Assembly (NCBI GenBank): GCA_041583135.1
Contig: JBFHGJ010000050.1
Location: 1 to 39,598 of the forward strand
Source of the DNA: JABSOG01 sp041583135
Lineage (GTDB): Bacteria > Pseudomonadota > Gammaproteobacteria > Enterobacterales > Alteromonadaceae
Direction: 5' to 3'
Length of the DNA: 39,598 nt
In this document: piece by piece, positions 1 to 7,222 of the stretch
Position numbering within the stretch: the first letter of the stretch is position 1
How the letters are laid out: the number at the start of each line of letters is the position of its first letter
Translations under genes and position numbers: made by a program
The notes under the pieces: model-generated
Told to the model about the DNA's origin: nothing
The model's database searches: none
What the model saw: the letters and a program-made list of their open reading frames with translations, nothing else

Positions 1-479
1 TACTGCATCGGTATCAGCTTTTTACTGAGTTCATTGACCTGCACCAAAGCCGCACTGCCGTAGAATTTAGTCAACTCATAGTCAAACACACCAGCTTTGA
101 CAGTTGGGTCGGTTTTGATGAGTGCTTCGGCTTCGTCAAGTGTTGTGACATCCAATATCCACAATCCGCGTTTTGGACGGGCTTCGACAAATGGCCCGGC
201 CAATACCAGCTTGCCTTCGTTGGCCAGTCGCGTCATGTTGGCAAAGTGTCCTTGAAACAACTTAGACCTTTGTGCCTTGTCGGTGACTTTGTCATCGTTT
301 GGTCCTGTCACCAAGGTGACCATCACAAACAGTTTCATCCCGCGCTCATCGGCACCAAGCGTCTTGGCCAAAGCAGCGTCATAATCAGGGTTTGGGGTTT
401 GTGGCGACGCATACGCGCCGTTAGTAAGTGATAGTGTCAGTAAAGTTGCGCTTAGCATCGCTAAAATGGCTTTCATCAT
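1..479 (-). CDS. secreted YCII-domain-like protein, 3' end cut by window edge
   Basis: The frame starts at ATG-ATG (479 or 476) behind a weak AAGAAAGA ribosome site and stays open to base 1, so the C-terminus is missing. The visible 159 or so residues begin with a signal peptide (MKAILAMLSATLLTLSLTNG then AYA-SPQ, a likely signal peptidase I site). The mature part has the YCII/YciI-like layout: an LFVMVTLVTGP strand, a GHFANMTRLANEGKLVLAGPF helix-loop containing the family His, then LWILDVTTLDEAEAL and a final VFDYELTKFYG strand. YciI-like proteins are small ferredoxin-fold proteins that usually have no proven activity. A periplasmic member is plausible here, but the function is unknown. It lies downstream of prfH on the same strand behind a strong inverted repeat, so it is probably a separate transcript. 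Confidence 0.7.
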   Translation of the reverse strand, partial: MMKAILAMLSATLLTLSLTNGAYASPQTPNPDYDAALAKTLGADERGMKLFVMVTLVTGPNDDKVTDKAQRSKLFQGHFANMTRLANEGKLVLAGPFVEARPKRGLWILDVTTLDEAEALIKTDPTVKAGVFDYELTKFYGSAALVQVNELSKKLIPMQ

Positions 480-490
480 TGTCTTTCTTT

Positions 491-549
491 TTAATGGGCG
501 TTGTTGCTAGTGTAGCAGCTATTGTTATGCCAGCAACAACGCCTTTAAA
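491..549 (-). terminator. long inverted repeat between prfH and the YCII-like gene, possible bidirectional terminator
   Basis: GGCGTTGTTGCT (497-508) is perfectly complementary to AGCAACAACGCC (532-543), with a 23-base loop that holds a small inner GCTA/TAGC pairing. A/T arms outside it (TTTTAA and TTAAAA) extend the pairing past a small bulge. It sits just after the prfH stop and before the next gene on the same strand. The T-run on the minus strand is poor, so it could instead be a 5' leader hairpin of the downstream gene. Confidence 0.45.
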
Positions 550-557
550 ATGAGCCT

Positions 558-1181
558 TTACATACTCTTGAAATCAGGTCCCTTAAAGGTTCGGACCACG
601 TTACCTCGGTCAATCGACTGGTGGTGAATATGCTGCGCCTTGGCACTGGCTGCTTGGTTTTGAACTTCAACCTCGGCCAGTTTTTTGGCCAGCAGCATCA
701 ACGCTAACTTTTTGTTGGCGTGCTGACTGCGTTGAGATTCAACCCTCACGGCAATACCGCTTTGCCGATGCACCGCCCTGACCGCAGAATCAGTCTTATT
801 GACATGCTGGCCACCAGCGCCAGAGGCTCGGCAATATTGGAAATCAACCTCGTGAGCGTCAAACGAAGGCAAGGTTGCAAACAGCTGGCCGCCAAAAAAC
901 CAATTCTTACGTTTATGCTTGAGCCGGTATGGACTTTGGCATATCCACACCATTGAGCCACACCAGCTTTGCGCCAAGGTTTTTGCCTGATGTTCCCCGT
1001 GCTCACCGCTAAGGACAAGCAACACCGATTTAACCGTGTGCTTTCTCTCTCCTGCTTGCATCTCAACCAACTCAACCTTAACCCCGGCTTCGCCGGCTTC
1101 AAGTTGCAATCGTTCGAGCGCTTTAGCGACAGCTAACGCACATTCATCAGGACCTTTAGCAGCTGAAAGTTGTAATAGCAT
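558..1181 (-). CDS. prfH: PrfH, release-factor homologue for damaged ribosomes
   Basis: This is a short release-factor-type protein of 207 residues. It carries the peptidyl-tRNA hydrolysis GGQ at residues 123-125 in the context RASGAGGQHVNKTDSAVR. It lacks the N-terminal domain and the canonical codon-recognition loop of RF1/RF2, as PrfH does. Established work shows that PrfH frees ribosomes cleaved in the 16S decoding centre, so that RtcB2 can religate the rRNA. I chose ATG at 1181 over the upstream TTG at 1187. ATG lies 6 bases behind a perfect GGAGG (1192-1188) and overlaps the rtcB stop as TAATG, so the two genes are translationally coupled. TTG would touch the Shine-Dalgarno directly. 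A basic C-terminal tail (NKKLALMLLAKKL) fits ribosome binding. Confidence 0.88.
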   Translation of the reverse strand: MLLQLSAAKGPDECALAVAKALERLQLEAGEAGVKVELVEMQAGERKHTVKSVLLVLSGEHGEHQAKTLAQSWCGSMVWICQSPYRLKHKRKNWFFGGQLFATLPSFDAHEVDFQYCRASGAGGQHVNKTDSAVRAVHRQSGIAVRVESQRSQHANKKLALMLLAKKLAEVEVQNQAASAKAQHIHHQSIDRGNVVRTFKGPDFKSM

Positions 1182-2323
1182 TAGCAACCTCCAGCGGTTT
1201 TGAAGGTCAACACCGGCTTGAAGCGGGCCACTAAGGTGATCAACTGCTCGTCAAGCATATCATTGATAACACCATCGATGGCTTTATAGGCTTGCGGCGC
1301 TTCTTCATACATTAACGCTTTGTTTTTGCAGATCACCTTTGAACCAAAACGGGTCTTTTGCAATTGCTCAACGGCAAATTTGGCACTTAAGCGACCTTTG
1401 CATTCAGTACGCTGCCATTTGCGCCCTGCCCCATGTGCCAACGAGTTGAGACTTTTCGCCGACGGGATTGGCTTAACCAAATAGCTAAAATCGCCCCTTG
1501 AGCCTGGGATCATGACCAAACCACAATCGGCCGGTGTTGCGCCTTTACGATGCAGCCAGCCTTGTCGCCCGTCGATATTCGCGGCGGTGACGAGGTTGTG
1601 ATTGACATCAAGCAGTTGTTCACCTTTGGCGCCGAGGGCATCGAGCATTCTCAGGGCGATTAGCTCGCGGTTTAGCTCTGCCCAGCGCAGCGCGTTGTCA
1701 TGGGCCTTTAAGTAGTGCGCGATGTCTTCATCCCCATCGATTCCTTGATGGGAAAAACGCTGAACATGTTCGACCAAAATCGACTGCCCCAAACCGCGAG
1801 AACCACTATGAACCAGTAAAACCAGATGCTTGCTGTCGATGGCCAATTGTTCGACCAGCTCGGCATCATAAACCTGCTCCAATTGTTGTAATTCAGCGAA
1901 ATGATTACCACCGCCGATAGTGCCTAGGGCACTATCGGATAAAGAGTCACCAAGCTTCAATTGCGCTTTGCGCTGTGCAATATACGGCGCATACCCGTCA
2001 TCAAGCGGCCCTTCAATGTCGCTTAAACGCTTAGTAAATTTGTCTAAATTGACTTTATTGGTTTTGATTGAGCTGCGGTATAAGCTCATACCACAACCGA
2101 TATCATTGCCGACCAAGGCAGGATAAAGACGACCTTGGCTAAAAAACACAGCGCCGATAGGATAGCCACGGCCGGGATGCAGATCAGGCAAGCCGACAGC
2201 CGCGATTATATCCTTCATTGCTGCGGTTTGAGTTAATTGCGCTATGGCTTTGCCTTCAATCCAGGCATCTTTTGATGCGATGACACGCACCGAATCGTTG
2301 ATAATACGTAGGGAATTGCCCAT
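1181..2323 (-). CDS. rtcB: RtcB2-type RNA ligase, partner of PrfH
   Basis: RtcB-family RNA ligase of 380 residues. It joins 2',3'-cyclic phosphate (3'-phosphate) and 5'-OH RNA ends using GTP and Mn(II). Metal and active-site residues are visible: Cys77 in DIGCGM, His141 in GGGNHF, His172 in VHSGSRG, His242 in NHN and the guanylated His297 in LAHGAGR. It also has HRKGATPA and IPGSRG. The length and the direct coupling to prfH fit the RtcB2 subfamily, which religates 16S rRNA cut at the colicin E3-type site, rather than the rtcA-linked RtcB1. The ATG lies 8 bases behind AAGGA. The operon is preceded by a 12-codon leader ORF and hairpins. No RtcR-type sigma54 activator gene or obvious sigma54 promoter is seen nearby. 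Confidence 0.9.
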   Translation of the reverse strand: MGNSLRIINDSVRVIASKDAWIEGKAIAQLTQTAAMKDIIAAVGLPDLHPGRGYPIGAVFFSQGRLYPALVGNDIGCGMSLYRSSIKTNKVNLDKFTKRLSDIEGPLDDGYAPYIAQRKAQLKLGDSLSDSALGTIGGGNHFAELQQLEQVYDAELVEQLAIDSKHLVLLVHSGSRGLGQSILVEHVQRFSHQGIDGDEDIAHYLKAHDNALRWAELNRELIALRMLDALGAKGEQLLDVNHNLVTAANIDGRQGWLHRKGATPADCGLVMIPGSRGDFSYLVKPIPSAKSLNSLAHGAGRKWQRTECKGRLSAKFAVEQLQKTRFGSKVICKNKALMYEEAPQAYKAIDGVINDMLDEQLITLVARFKPVLTFKTAGGC

Positions 2324-2353
2324 TACCGTATTCCTTATATACTGATTTTTGAT

Positions 2354-2411
2354 AAAAAATAAAATGCAGCAGATCGGTTACGGTAAAAGCGAAGGTTTTA
2401 CTGCGATCTGC
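2354..2411 (-). promoter_or_regulatory. hairpin B with T-rich tail between leader ORF and rtcB, candidate attenuator
   Basis: On the minus strand GCAGATCG (2411-2404) pairs perfectly with CGATCTGC (2376-2369). Inside it GTAAAA (2401-2396) pairs with TTTTAC (2388-2383) around loop CCTTCGC. A T-rich stretch, TTTTATTTTTT (2364-2354), follows four bases later. The 5' arm consists of leader codons 9-11, and the leader stop TAA lies inside the structure. A ribosome on the last codons would therefore prevent folding. The offset between stem and T-run is larger than in an ideal terminator, so translational rather than transcriptional control remains possible. Confidence 0.5.
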
Positions 2412-2436
2412 AAAGGGTAAATTGATTTAAGCGCAT
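2398..2436 (-). CDS. 12-codon leader peptide upstream of rtcB2-prfH
   Basis: ATG at 2436 opens a 12-codon frame (MRLNQFTLCRSQ) ending in TAA at 2400-2398. It is preceded by AAAGGAGGT (2450-2442), a near-perfect match to the 16S 3' end, with GGAGG 6 bases before the ATG. This is the strongest Shine-Dalgarno noticed in the window. Two hairpins overlap the frame: one buries its own Shine-Dalgarno, and the other uses codons 9-11 as its 5' arm. The arrangement is that of an attenuation leader. Known: RtcB2 and PrfH repair and rescue ribosomes damaged near the 16S 3' end. Inference: translation of this leader reports on ribosome integrity. Without conservation data, chance occurrence cannot be excluded. 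Confidence 0.55.
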   Translation of the reverse strand: MRLNQFTLCRSQ

Positions 2437-2452
2437 GGTTTACCTCCTTTGC
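2410..2452 (-). promoter_or_regulatory. hairpin A sequestering the leader Shine-Dalgarno
   Basis: On the minus strand GCAAAGG (2452-2446) pairs with CCTTTGC (2416-2410), and GTAAA (2443-2439) with TTTAC (2421-2417). That gives 12 base pairs with a single 2-base AG bulge. The stem contains the whole AAAGGAGG of the leader ORF, and the loop contains its ATG. The 3' arm is leader codons 6-9. It shares bases 2410-2411 with hairpin B, so the two stems compete slightly at their junction. Confidence 0.5.
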
Positions 2453-2501
2453 CCAGATGAATTAAAGGTTGAATTAAAGGCTAAATTGAAAATTCGCGAG
2501 C

Positions 2502-2530
2502 ATGTTATCCCCTAAAAAGTGAAAAGGCAA
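2502..2530 (-). promoter_or_regulatory. candidate sigma70 promoter for the leader-rtcB-prfH transcript
   Basis: TTGCCT (2530-2525) and TAACAT (2507-2502) are separated by 17 bases; each matches 4 of 6 consensus positions. The -35 lies inside the distal arm of the upstream terminator. The predicted start near 2495 would give a leader transcript carrying both hairpins. The match is weak. Confidence 0.3.
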
Positions 2531-2549
2531 CCCAAAGGTTGCCTTTTCA
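2520..2549 (-). terminator. Rho-independent terminator of the TonB-dependent receptor gene
   Basis: TGAAAAGGCAACC (2520-2532) and GGTTGCCTTTTCA (2537-2549) form a perfect 13-bp stem with a CAAA loop. On the minus strand it is followed by CTTTTTAG. It lies 24 bases past the stop of the receptor gene. Confidence 0.8.
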
Positions 2550-2572
2550 GTGGTGCTTTACCAATCAAATGA

Positions 2573-4603
2573 TTAGAAGGTGTACTGCAAGCTCAAAGAA
2601 TACTCGCGGCCATCACCTGGGTAGTTCACCTGACCATAGGCTTGAAGGAACTGATAACCTTCATCCAACAAGTCGTGAACTGCCAACTGCACAGTCATGT
2701 TGTCGTTGACTTTGTATGTACTGGCAAGGTTGATTTTAAGGACAGAATCAACTTCTTTATCTTGCTCGATATTTTCTAAGTTCACACGCCACCATTTTTT
2801 GTCTTCAAACATAATGGTTGGCGAGAAGTTGAACTTCTCGTTGATTTGGAAGTCAAGACGATAGGTCAATTTAAGGGTTGGGAAACCAATATATGACTCG
2901 TCATCTCTGGCCAACTGTGAAGGCACAGAATCGGCACCGGCTTCATAGTAAGCGATGTTGAACTCTTGCTCATAGTTCTCGCCCTTACCACGCCATGACG
3001 CTTCGAAACCACCTGATACCGCCTCACCTTTGTTTTCGGTCAAGGCATCGGTATTCCAAACGATAGAATCTTGAATTTCCATCTTGAAGAAGTTGATGGT
3101 GTAAAGACCGGTATCGTGCAGGTAAGAGAATTCAACCTCGGCAGAATCCAATGTTTCTGGTTTCAGTGGTGAAGAAGCCAAGTTCAAGTGCTCAGCATCA
3201 CCAGTACGGAATGCCTCTGAGTACATGGCTTTAACACCGAAGTTGCCCCACTTCTTACTCAAACCGATACGTGGCACGGTAACTTTCTCGGTTGAACGAG
3301 AATGATCGGCAAAACGCAAACCTAAAGTGAAGTTAACGATGTCATTGTAGTTTTCGTACTGAACGAACGCACTTTGCTGGTCGAACTCGAAGTAGTCGGT
3401 ACTAAAGCCGTCAAACCAAACGCCGGTAAAGTCGGTTGAGTCACCAGGGATCACATGACTTGGGTCAACAAAGAATTCACCGATAGCCAAAGATTTGGCT
3501 TTAACTTCGAAGTATTCAACACCGAAGTTCAACGATGAGTTCTCGGAGATGGTATACATACCATCAGCGCTCATGATGGTTCGGTCGGTATCAACACGAT
3601 AGTGGCTGCCAATGCGGAATTCATTGTTGCGGCTTTCTTTAACCACCATGTCGTGAGACATTGTGTTTTGGAACAAGTATTTGGCGTTAACTTTCAAGTT
3701 GTCGCTCAACTGGCCGCTATAATCAACACCGAAGTGGTAGCGGTCATAACCTTGGTCCATCACCATATTTGGATCAGGCACCTGTAAGAAGCTCTCAGCG
3801 TGCTCGAAGTTGTACTGCTCGACAACAGTGTTGATTTCAAGACCTTTGTAGCGGATCTTGTTATCCCAAAATACCACGTCGATTGGCGAATATTCTTGGT
3901 AAGTAGAGATAGTGCCGGTGGCGTCTTGGAAAGGACGGTCGGTACGATTGGCGTTTTTGACGTGAAGTGAAGAACTGTAGCCCCAATCATCGCCAACGGT
4001 ATTACCGTACATGGCGGTGATCTCGGCGGAACCAAAAACATCATCCATTGAGCGAAGGTTGGTATCGACATAACCGCCGCCCATTTCTTCACCGATGGTG
4101 GTGATCTTAATCATCGCAAGTTCTGCGTAGTTACCATATTTGGCTGCACCCGGACCACGGATGATCTCTATTTTGTCAATCAGCTCTACCGGATAATGGC
4201 GACCTAACTGCAAGTTACCCCAAGCGGCGTCATTGTATGGTGCGCCGTCGATCATCAGCATGATTTTACCTTCGTGACCCCAAAGACCACGGAAGCCGAC
4301 ACTGTTGATGCCCACAGTATCGTGAGCAAAACCAAAGCCAGGAACCATACGCAAAATATCGATTAAATCACGAGCGCCTGAATTTAGGATCTGCTCCCTT
4401 TTGATAACCGAGATAATTGAAGGTTGCTCGGTAACGTCGCGCGAAGTATTACCCGCAATGTCGGTATCAATTGCAAACAAGTCCTGAAGACTCATATCTC
4501 CCATGATATCTAAGTCGTCATCTTGTGCATGGGCGACGCCAGAGATCATGCCTGCAAAAACCATGGACAGTGCAAATGGAAGTCTGTAAACAGAACTTTT
4601 CAT
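2573..4603 (-). CDS. TonB-dependent outer-membrane receptor
   Basis: 676 residues with a signal peptide ending in GVAHAQ-DDD, a pre-plug segment (MSLQDLFAIDTDIAG), a plug domain (QPSIISVIKREQIL ... IDILRMVPGFGF ... GFRGLWGHEGKIMLMIDG ... IEIIRGPGAAKYG) and a long strand-rich barrel ending in YSLSLQYTF. The terminal aromatic residue is the usual barrel-insertion signal. Such receptors import siderophores, vitamins or oligomers across the outer membrane with energy from TonB-ExbBD. The substrate cannot be read from the sequence. Start: ATG behind AAGGA at 9 bases. It is monocistronic, with its own terminator and an operator-like dyad about 90 bases upstream. The short plug and odd motif spacing (EGKIMLMIDG) suggest a divergent subfamily. 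Confidence 0.88.
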   Translation of the reverse strand: MKSSVYRLPFALSMVFAGMISGVAHAQDDDLDIMGDMSLQDLFAIDTDIAGNTSRDVTEQPSIISVIKREQILNSGARDLIDILRMVPGFGFAHDTVGINSVGFRGLWGHEGKIMLMIDGAPYNDAAWGNLQLGRHYPVELIDKIEIIRGPGAAKYGNYAELAMIKITTIGEEMGGGYVDTNLRSMDDVFGSAEITAMYGNTVGDDWGYSSSLHVKNANRTDRPFQDATGTISTYQEYSPIDVVFWDNKIRYKGLEINTVVEQYNFEHAESFLQVPDPNMVMDQGYDRYHFGVDYSGQLSDNLKVNAKYLFQNTMSHDMVVKESRNNEFRIGSHYRVDTDRTIMSADGMYTISENSSLNFGVEYFEVKAKSLAIGEFFVDPSHVIPGDSTDFTGVWFDGFSTDYFEFDQQSAFVQYENYNDIVNFTLGLRFADHSRSTEKVTVPRIGLSKKWGNFGVKAMYSEAFRTGDAEHLNLASSPLKPETLDSAEVEFSYLHDTGLYTINFFKMEIQDSIVWNTDALTENKGEAVSGGFEASWRGKGENYEQEFNIAYYEAGADSVPSQLARDDESYIGFPTLKLTYRLDFQINEKFNFSPTIMFEDKKWWRVNLENIEQDKEVDSVLKINLASTYKVNDNMTVQLAVHDLLDEGYQFLQAYGQVNYPGDGREYSLSLQYTF

Positions 4604-4693
4604 AAGTCTTGTTCCTTATCTTGTAACATGTAGTGTAGTATTTATCGTTATTACCATCATTGAGGCATTTTCCCGTGATGGCGACTCAAATTT

Positions 4694-4720
4694 GATAACG
4701 TCGCTTAATTTGACGATATC
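4694..4720. promoter_or_regulatory. operator-like dyad upstream of the TonB receptor gene
   Basis: GATAACGTC (4694-4702) and GACGATATC (4712-4720) form 9-base inverted arms with one mismatch around a 9-base spacer, about 90-117 bases upstream of the receptor start. The rest of 4604-4922 is AT-rich with no other gene. A TAGTAC direct repeat occurs at about 4768-4787. The regulator is unknown. Confidence 0.35.
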
Positions 4721-4922
4721 CAACCGTTAATAGTTTGTTTTATGACCAAAATTTAGCTTGGGGTACGGTAGTACGTTAAATTTAGTACACTAACAGCCTT
4801 AATGCACAGGATAAAACAGGAAAATTTCATTTTTTCTTGCAATTGATTACTTTTTGTATGCAAATTGTAAATAAATTGCGCGACACATTCAAATTCAACA
4901 ACTTGTGAAAGCGCAGATAAAG

Positions 4923-4950
4923 AAAAAGCGAGGACAGAGCCTCGCTTTTT
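4923..4950 (-). terminator. bidirectional terminator after the PLP decarboxylase gene
   Basis: AAAAAGCGAGG (4923-4933) pairs perfectly with CCTCGCTTTTT (4940-4950) around a 6-base loop. It lies 22 bases past the decarboxylase stop, and the A/T arms give a T-run in either direction. Confidence 0.8.
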
Positions 4951-4972
4951 ACAAACCAAAGTCATCGATTAC

Positions 4973-6667
4973 CTAGACTATCAGCTTCTCCAAGTATTTA
5001 TCGATATCCACCAGTGTGGTTTTCGGATTCATGAACACTGCTTTTTCGCCAGGAATATAGCAATGTCTATCTTTCTCGTCATGGGAGGTATGACAGATGA
5101 ATTCTACCCAGTTGGTATATAGCCCAACCTTACCACGGCGCAAGAAGATGTCCCTATGATACAAAGAGTTGCGCTGTAGTCTGTGGCGGTACTCGTCGCA
5201 ATGCTGATACTCGTACTCGAAGCTGAATTCTTCTTCGGTATCGGTTACCACCGCAGGATTATAAATCCTAAAGGCCACACTCGGACCTTGGTTGTTGTAG
5301 GCCAACACCTTGACCCCTTTGAACTCATGCAAACGATGGCGGAAGTAGTTGGCGTTTTGCAAACAATGGGCCAAAATCGTTTGATAACCTTCAATACCAA
5401 GATAACGCAATGCGCTGTAGGCACCAAATACCCCTGCCGCACCACGAGAACATTCTATTGTCGATTGCAGATGCGTCTGACCTTGAATGTCGTCTTCGAA
5501 ATACGAGAAGTTTTCCGGATCATTCTCGAGGGCTTTCATGTCTTTGCGGTTTTTAATCATCACCAAAGACGAGGTGTAAGGCACATAGCCCCATTTTTGG
5601 AAGTCGATGGTAAACGAATCGGCATAGCGGATCTGGCGGAACAACTCGACATTACGCTCCAAACCTCTAAGCGTCACCACATTGATGCCTAACGGGTTCT
5701 CGGCAAAGTTATAGGTGAGGAAGAACAGCATCGACCAACCGATGGCCGCATCCACGTGAATGTGCGGTAACACGTCAATATCGTATTGTTCACACAGACG
5801 CTCTCGGATCTCATATACCGGTTTGACCTCATCCACACCGAAAGTATCGGTTGTGCCCATGGTTAACATGATGCACGGCACGGTACTTTTCAGTCTAAAG
5901 CACGACTCCAGCTGCAACTCAAAATCTTTGATGTCGATCTTGTTGTTTCTGGTCACCTTGATACGAATGGTTTTTTGCTTCAGATTAACCCCAAGCAACG
6001 ACAAGTTGGTGGTGTTGGAGTAATGGCCGCCTTTAGAGTTGATAAAACGATAGTCATGGGTATAACCCATACCATACGACCGCGCCTCAGGCATACTTTT
6101 ACGTAAACCGAGCAAATAGCCATAAAGATTACAGAACGTACCACCTTGGGTGAAAATGCCGGTTGCGGTGCTAGGGTCATACCCCGCGAGAGTTGCCATT
6201 TGGCGAACCACATAACGCTCTAAGTCTTCACCCATACCACAGTATTCTTTGTACACTAGGTTAGGGTTTGCCAAGGTGCCCATCATTGCCCCATAGATAG
6301 CGGGATCACAAGGCATGGTCACCACGTTTTCTACAGAAGCAGGGTTTTCCCAGTTTTTACACAAAGAACCGGCAAACAACAACAGTTCATCTTTGTTCTC
6401 AGGACAAGGCTCAAGGGGCTTTTGCGGAATGGTACATTCCTGCCTGATACGAGAGTACAACTCGGTACCTCGTGGATAACTTTTAAGCCTATCGGGATCA
6501 CCAATTCCCTGTATACGAGAATTAATCAAATGCGCCATGCCAGGCTCTTTATAAACCGGCCAATATTCCGGGTTGCGAGAAAAATAACGATCACGAACAT
6601 GTAAGTAACGCTCGGAGAATTCGTCAGAAATGAGAAAATCACTCTCGTGTTCACTTTCCTCTATCAT
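4973..6667 (-). CDS. group II pyridoxal-phosphate decarboxylase, substrate unknown
   Basis: 564 residues with a group II amino-acid decarboxylase core: FTQGGTFCNLYGYLLGLRK, the cofactor-binding HVDAAIGW, and FQKWGYVPYTSS, where the Lys should form the PLP aldimine. The usual HKW is QKW here. The family decarboxylates glutamate, aspartate, aromatic amino acids or diaminobutyrate. The N-terminal 120 residues and an insertion around residues 340-370 do not let me choose among these. An aspartate 1-decarboxylase of the PanP type, supplying beta-alanine, is one option. Start: ATG at 6667 with GGAG 7 bases upstream. It is monocistronic, between a terminator and a long non-coding stretch. It is probably cytoplasmic, with no signal peptide. 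Confidence 0.8.
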   Translation of the reverse strand: MIEESEHESDFLISDEFSERYLHVRDRYFSRNPEYWPVYKEPGMAHLINSRIQGIGDPDRLKSYPRGTELYSRIRQECTIPQKPLEPCPENKDELLLFAGSLCKNWENPASVENVVTMPCDPAIYGAMMGTLANPNLVYKEYCGMGEDLERYVVRQMATLAGYDPSTATGIFTQGGTFCNLYGYLLGLRKSMPEARSYGMGYTHDYRFINSKGGHYSNTTNLSLLGVNLKQKTIRIKVTRNNKIDIKDFELQLESCFRLKSTVPCIMLTMGTTDTFGVDEVKPVYEIRERLCEQYDIDVLPHIHVDAAIGWSMLFFLTYNFAENPLGINVVTLRGLERNVELFRQIRYADSFTIDFQKWGYVPYTSSLVMIKNRKDMKALENDPENFSYFEDDIQGQTHLQSTIECSRGAAGVFGAYSALRYLGIEGYQTILAHCLQNANYFRHRLHEFKGVKVLAYNNQGPSVAFRIYNPAVVTDTEEEFSFEYEYQHCDEYRHRLQRNSLYHRDIFLRRGKVGLYTNWVEFICHTSHDEKDRHCYIPGEKAVFMNPKTTLVDIDKYLEKLIV

Positions 6668-7222
6668 AGGGTAGCTCCACTGTTTATGTAGTTGTAGTAA
6701 CCAGTTTAACGATATCTAAGCCACTGATAGCCTTATTGTTGGCACCAATTTGAGCATAAAAATTGTTTCAGTTTTTAACTCTAGTACAGGTAATTCCAAT
6801 TCGTCTAGTGTCCCAGAACATAATTTTTTTAAAGAAATAAATTTATACCTCAATTACTTACAGACTTTCCTATAATCTTAAAAAAGCAGCAACTCTACTG
6901 CATTACGGAACTGTAGACTGGGTCAAACTCATGCTATTTTGCTTACTTTTAGCCAAAAGACTGACACTTCTGAGTATTTGACACAATATCATAACCCCCT
7001 TATTGGACACATTACAAAACTCTGTTGAACAAACTGCATAACCACTCGGTGAATCTGGTGGGTGACGGTTTTACCAACAAAGATACGCCACAAGGGGAAC
7101 TTTAAGCGCAATTTACAACCCAAAAATGATGTTTTTTCAACACCAAATCAGTGTTTTGAGATCACCATTAGTATAGAATGAGAGACATAATAACACCAAT
7201 AAATACAATGACCTATATATTT
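6668..7222. other. long AT-rich non-coding stretch
   Basis: About 550 bases without a convincing gene between the divergent decarboxylase and TIR-like genes. It must hold the decarboxylase promoter. A TTGACA at about 6977 is followed 17 bases later by TATTGG and could be a plus-strand promoter, but the -10 is poor. All ORFs noticed here are under 20 codons. Base composition is more AT-rich than the flanking core genes. Confidence 0.5.

Noticed and set aside
746..1102. 118-codon frame overlapping prfH on the same strand
   Set aside because: Out of frame with the GGQ-bearing prfH and without a ribosome site or recognisable fold.
2324..2520. Sigma54 promoter for rtcB, as in RtcR-controlled E. 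coli rtcBA
   Set aside because: No TGGCAC-N5-TTGCA pattern on the minus strand and no rtcR gene in the window.
5183..5692. 169-codon open frame on the plus strand
   Set aside because: It lies wholly inside the decarboxylase gene on the other strand, which shows clear catalytic motifs. The product has no family features.
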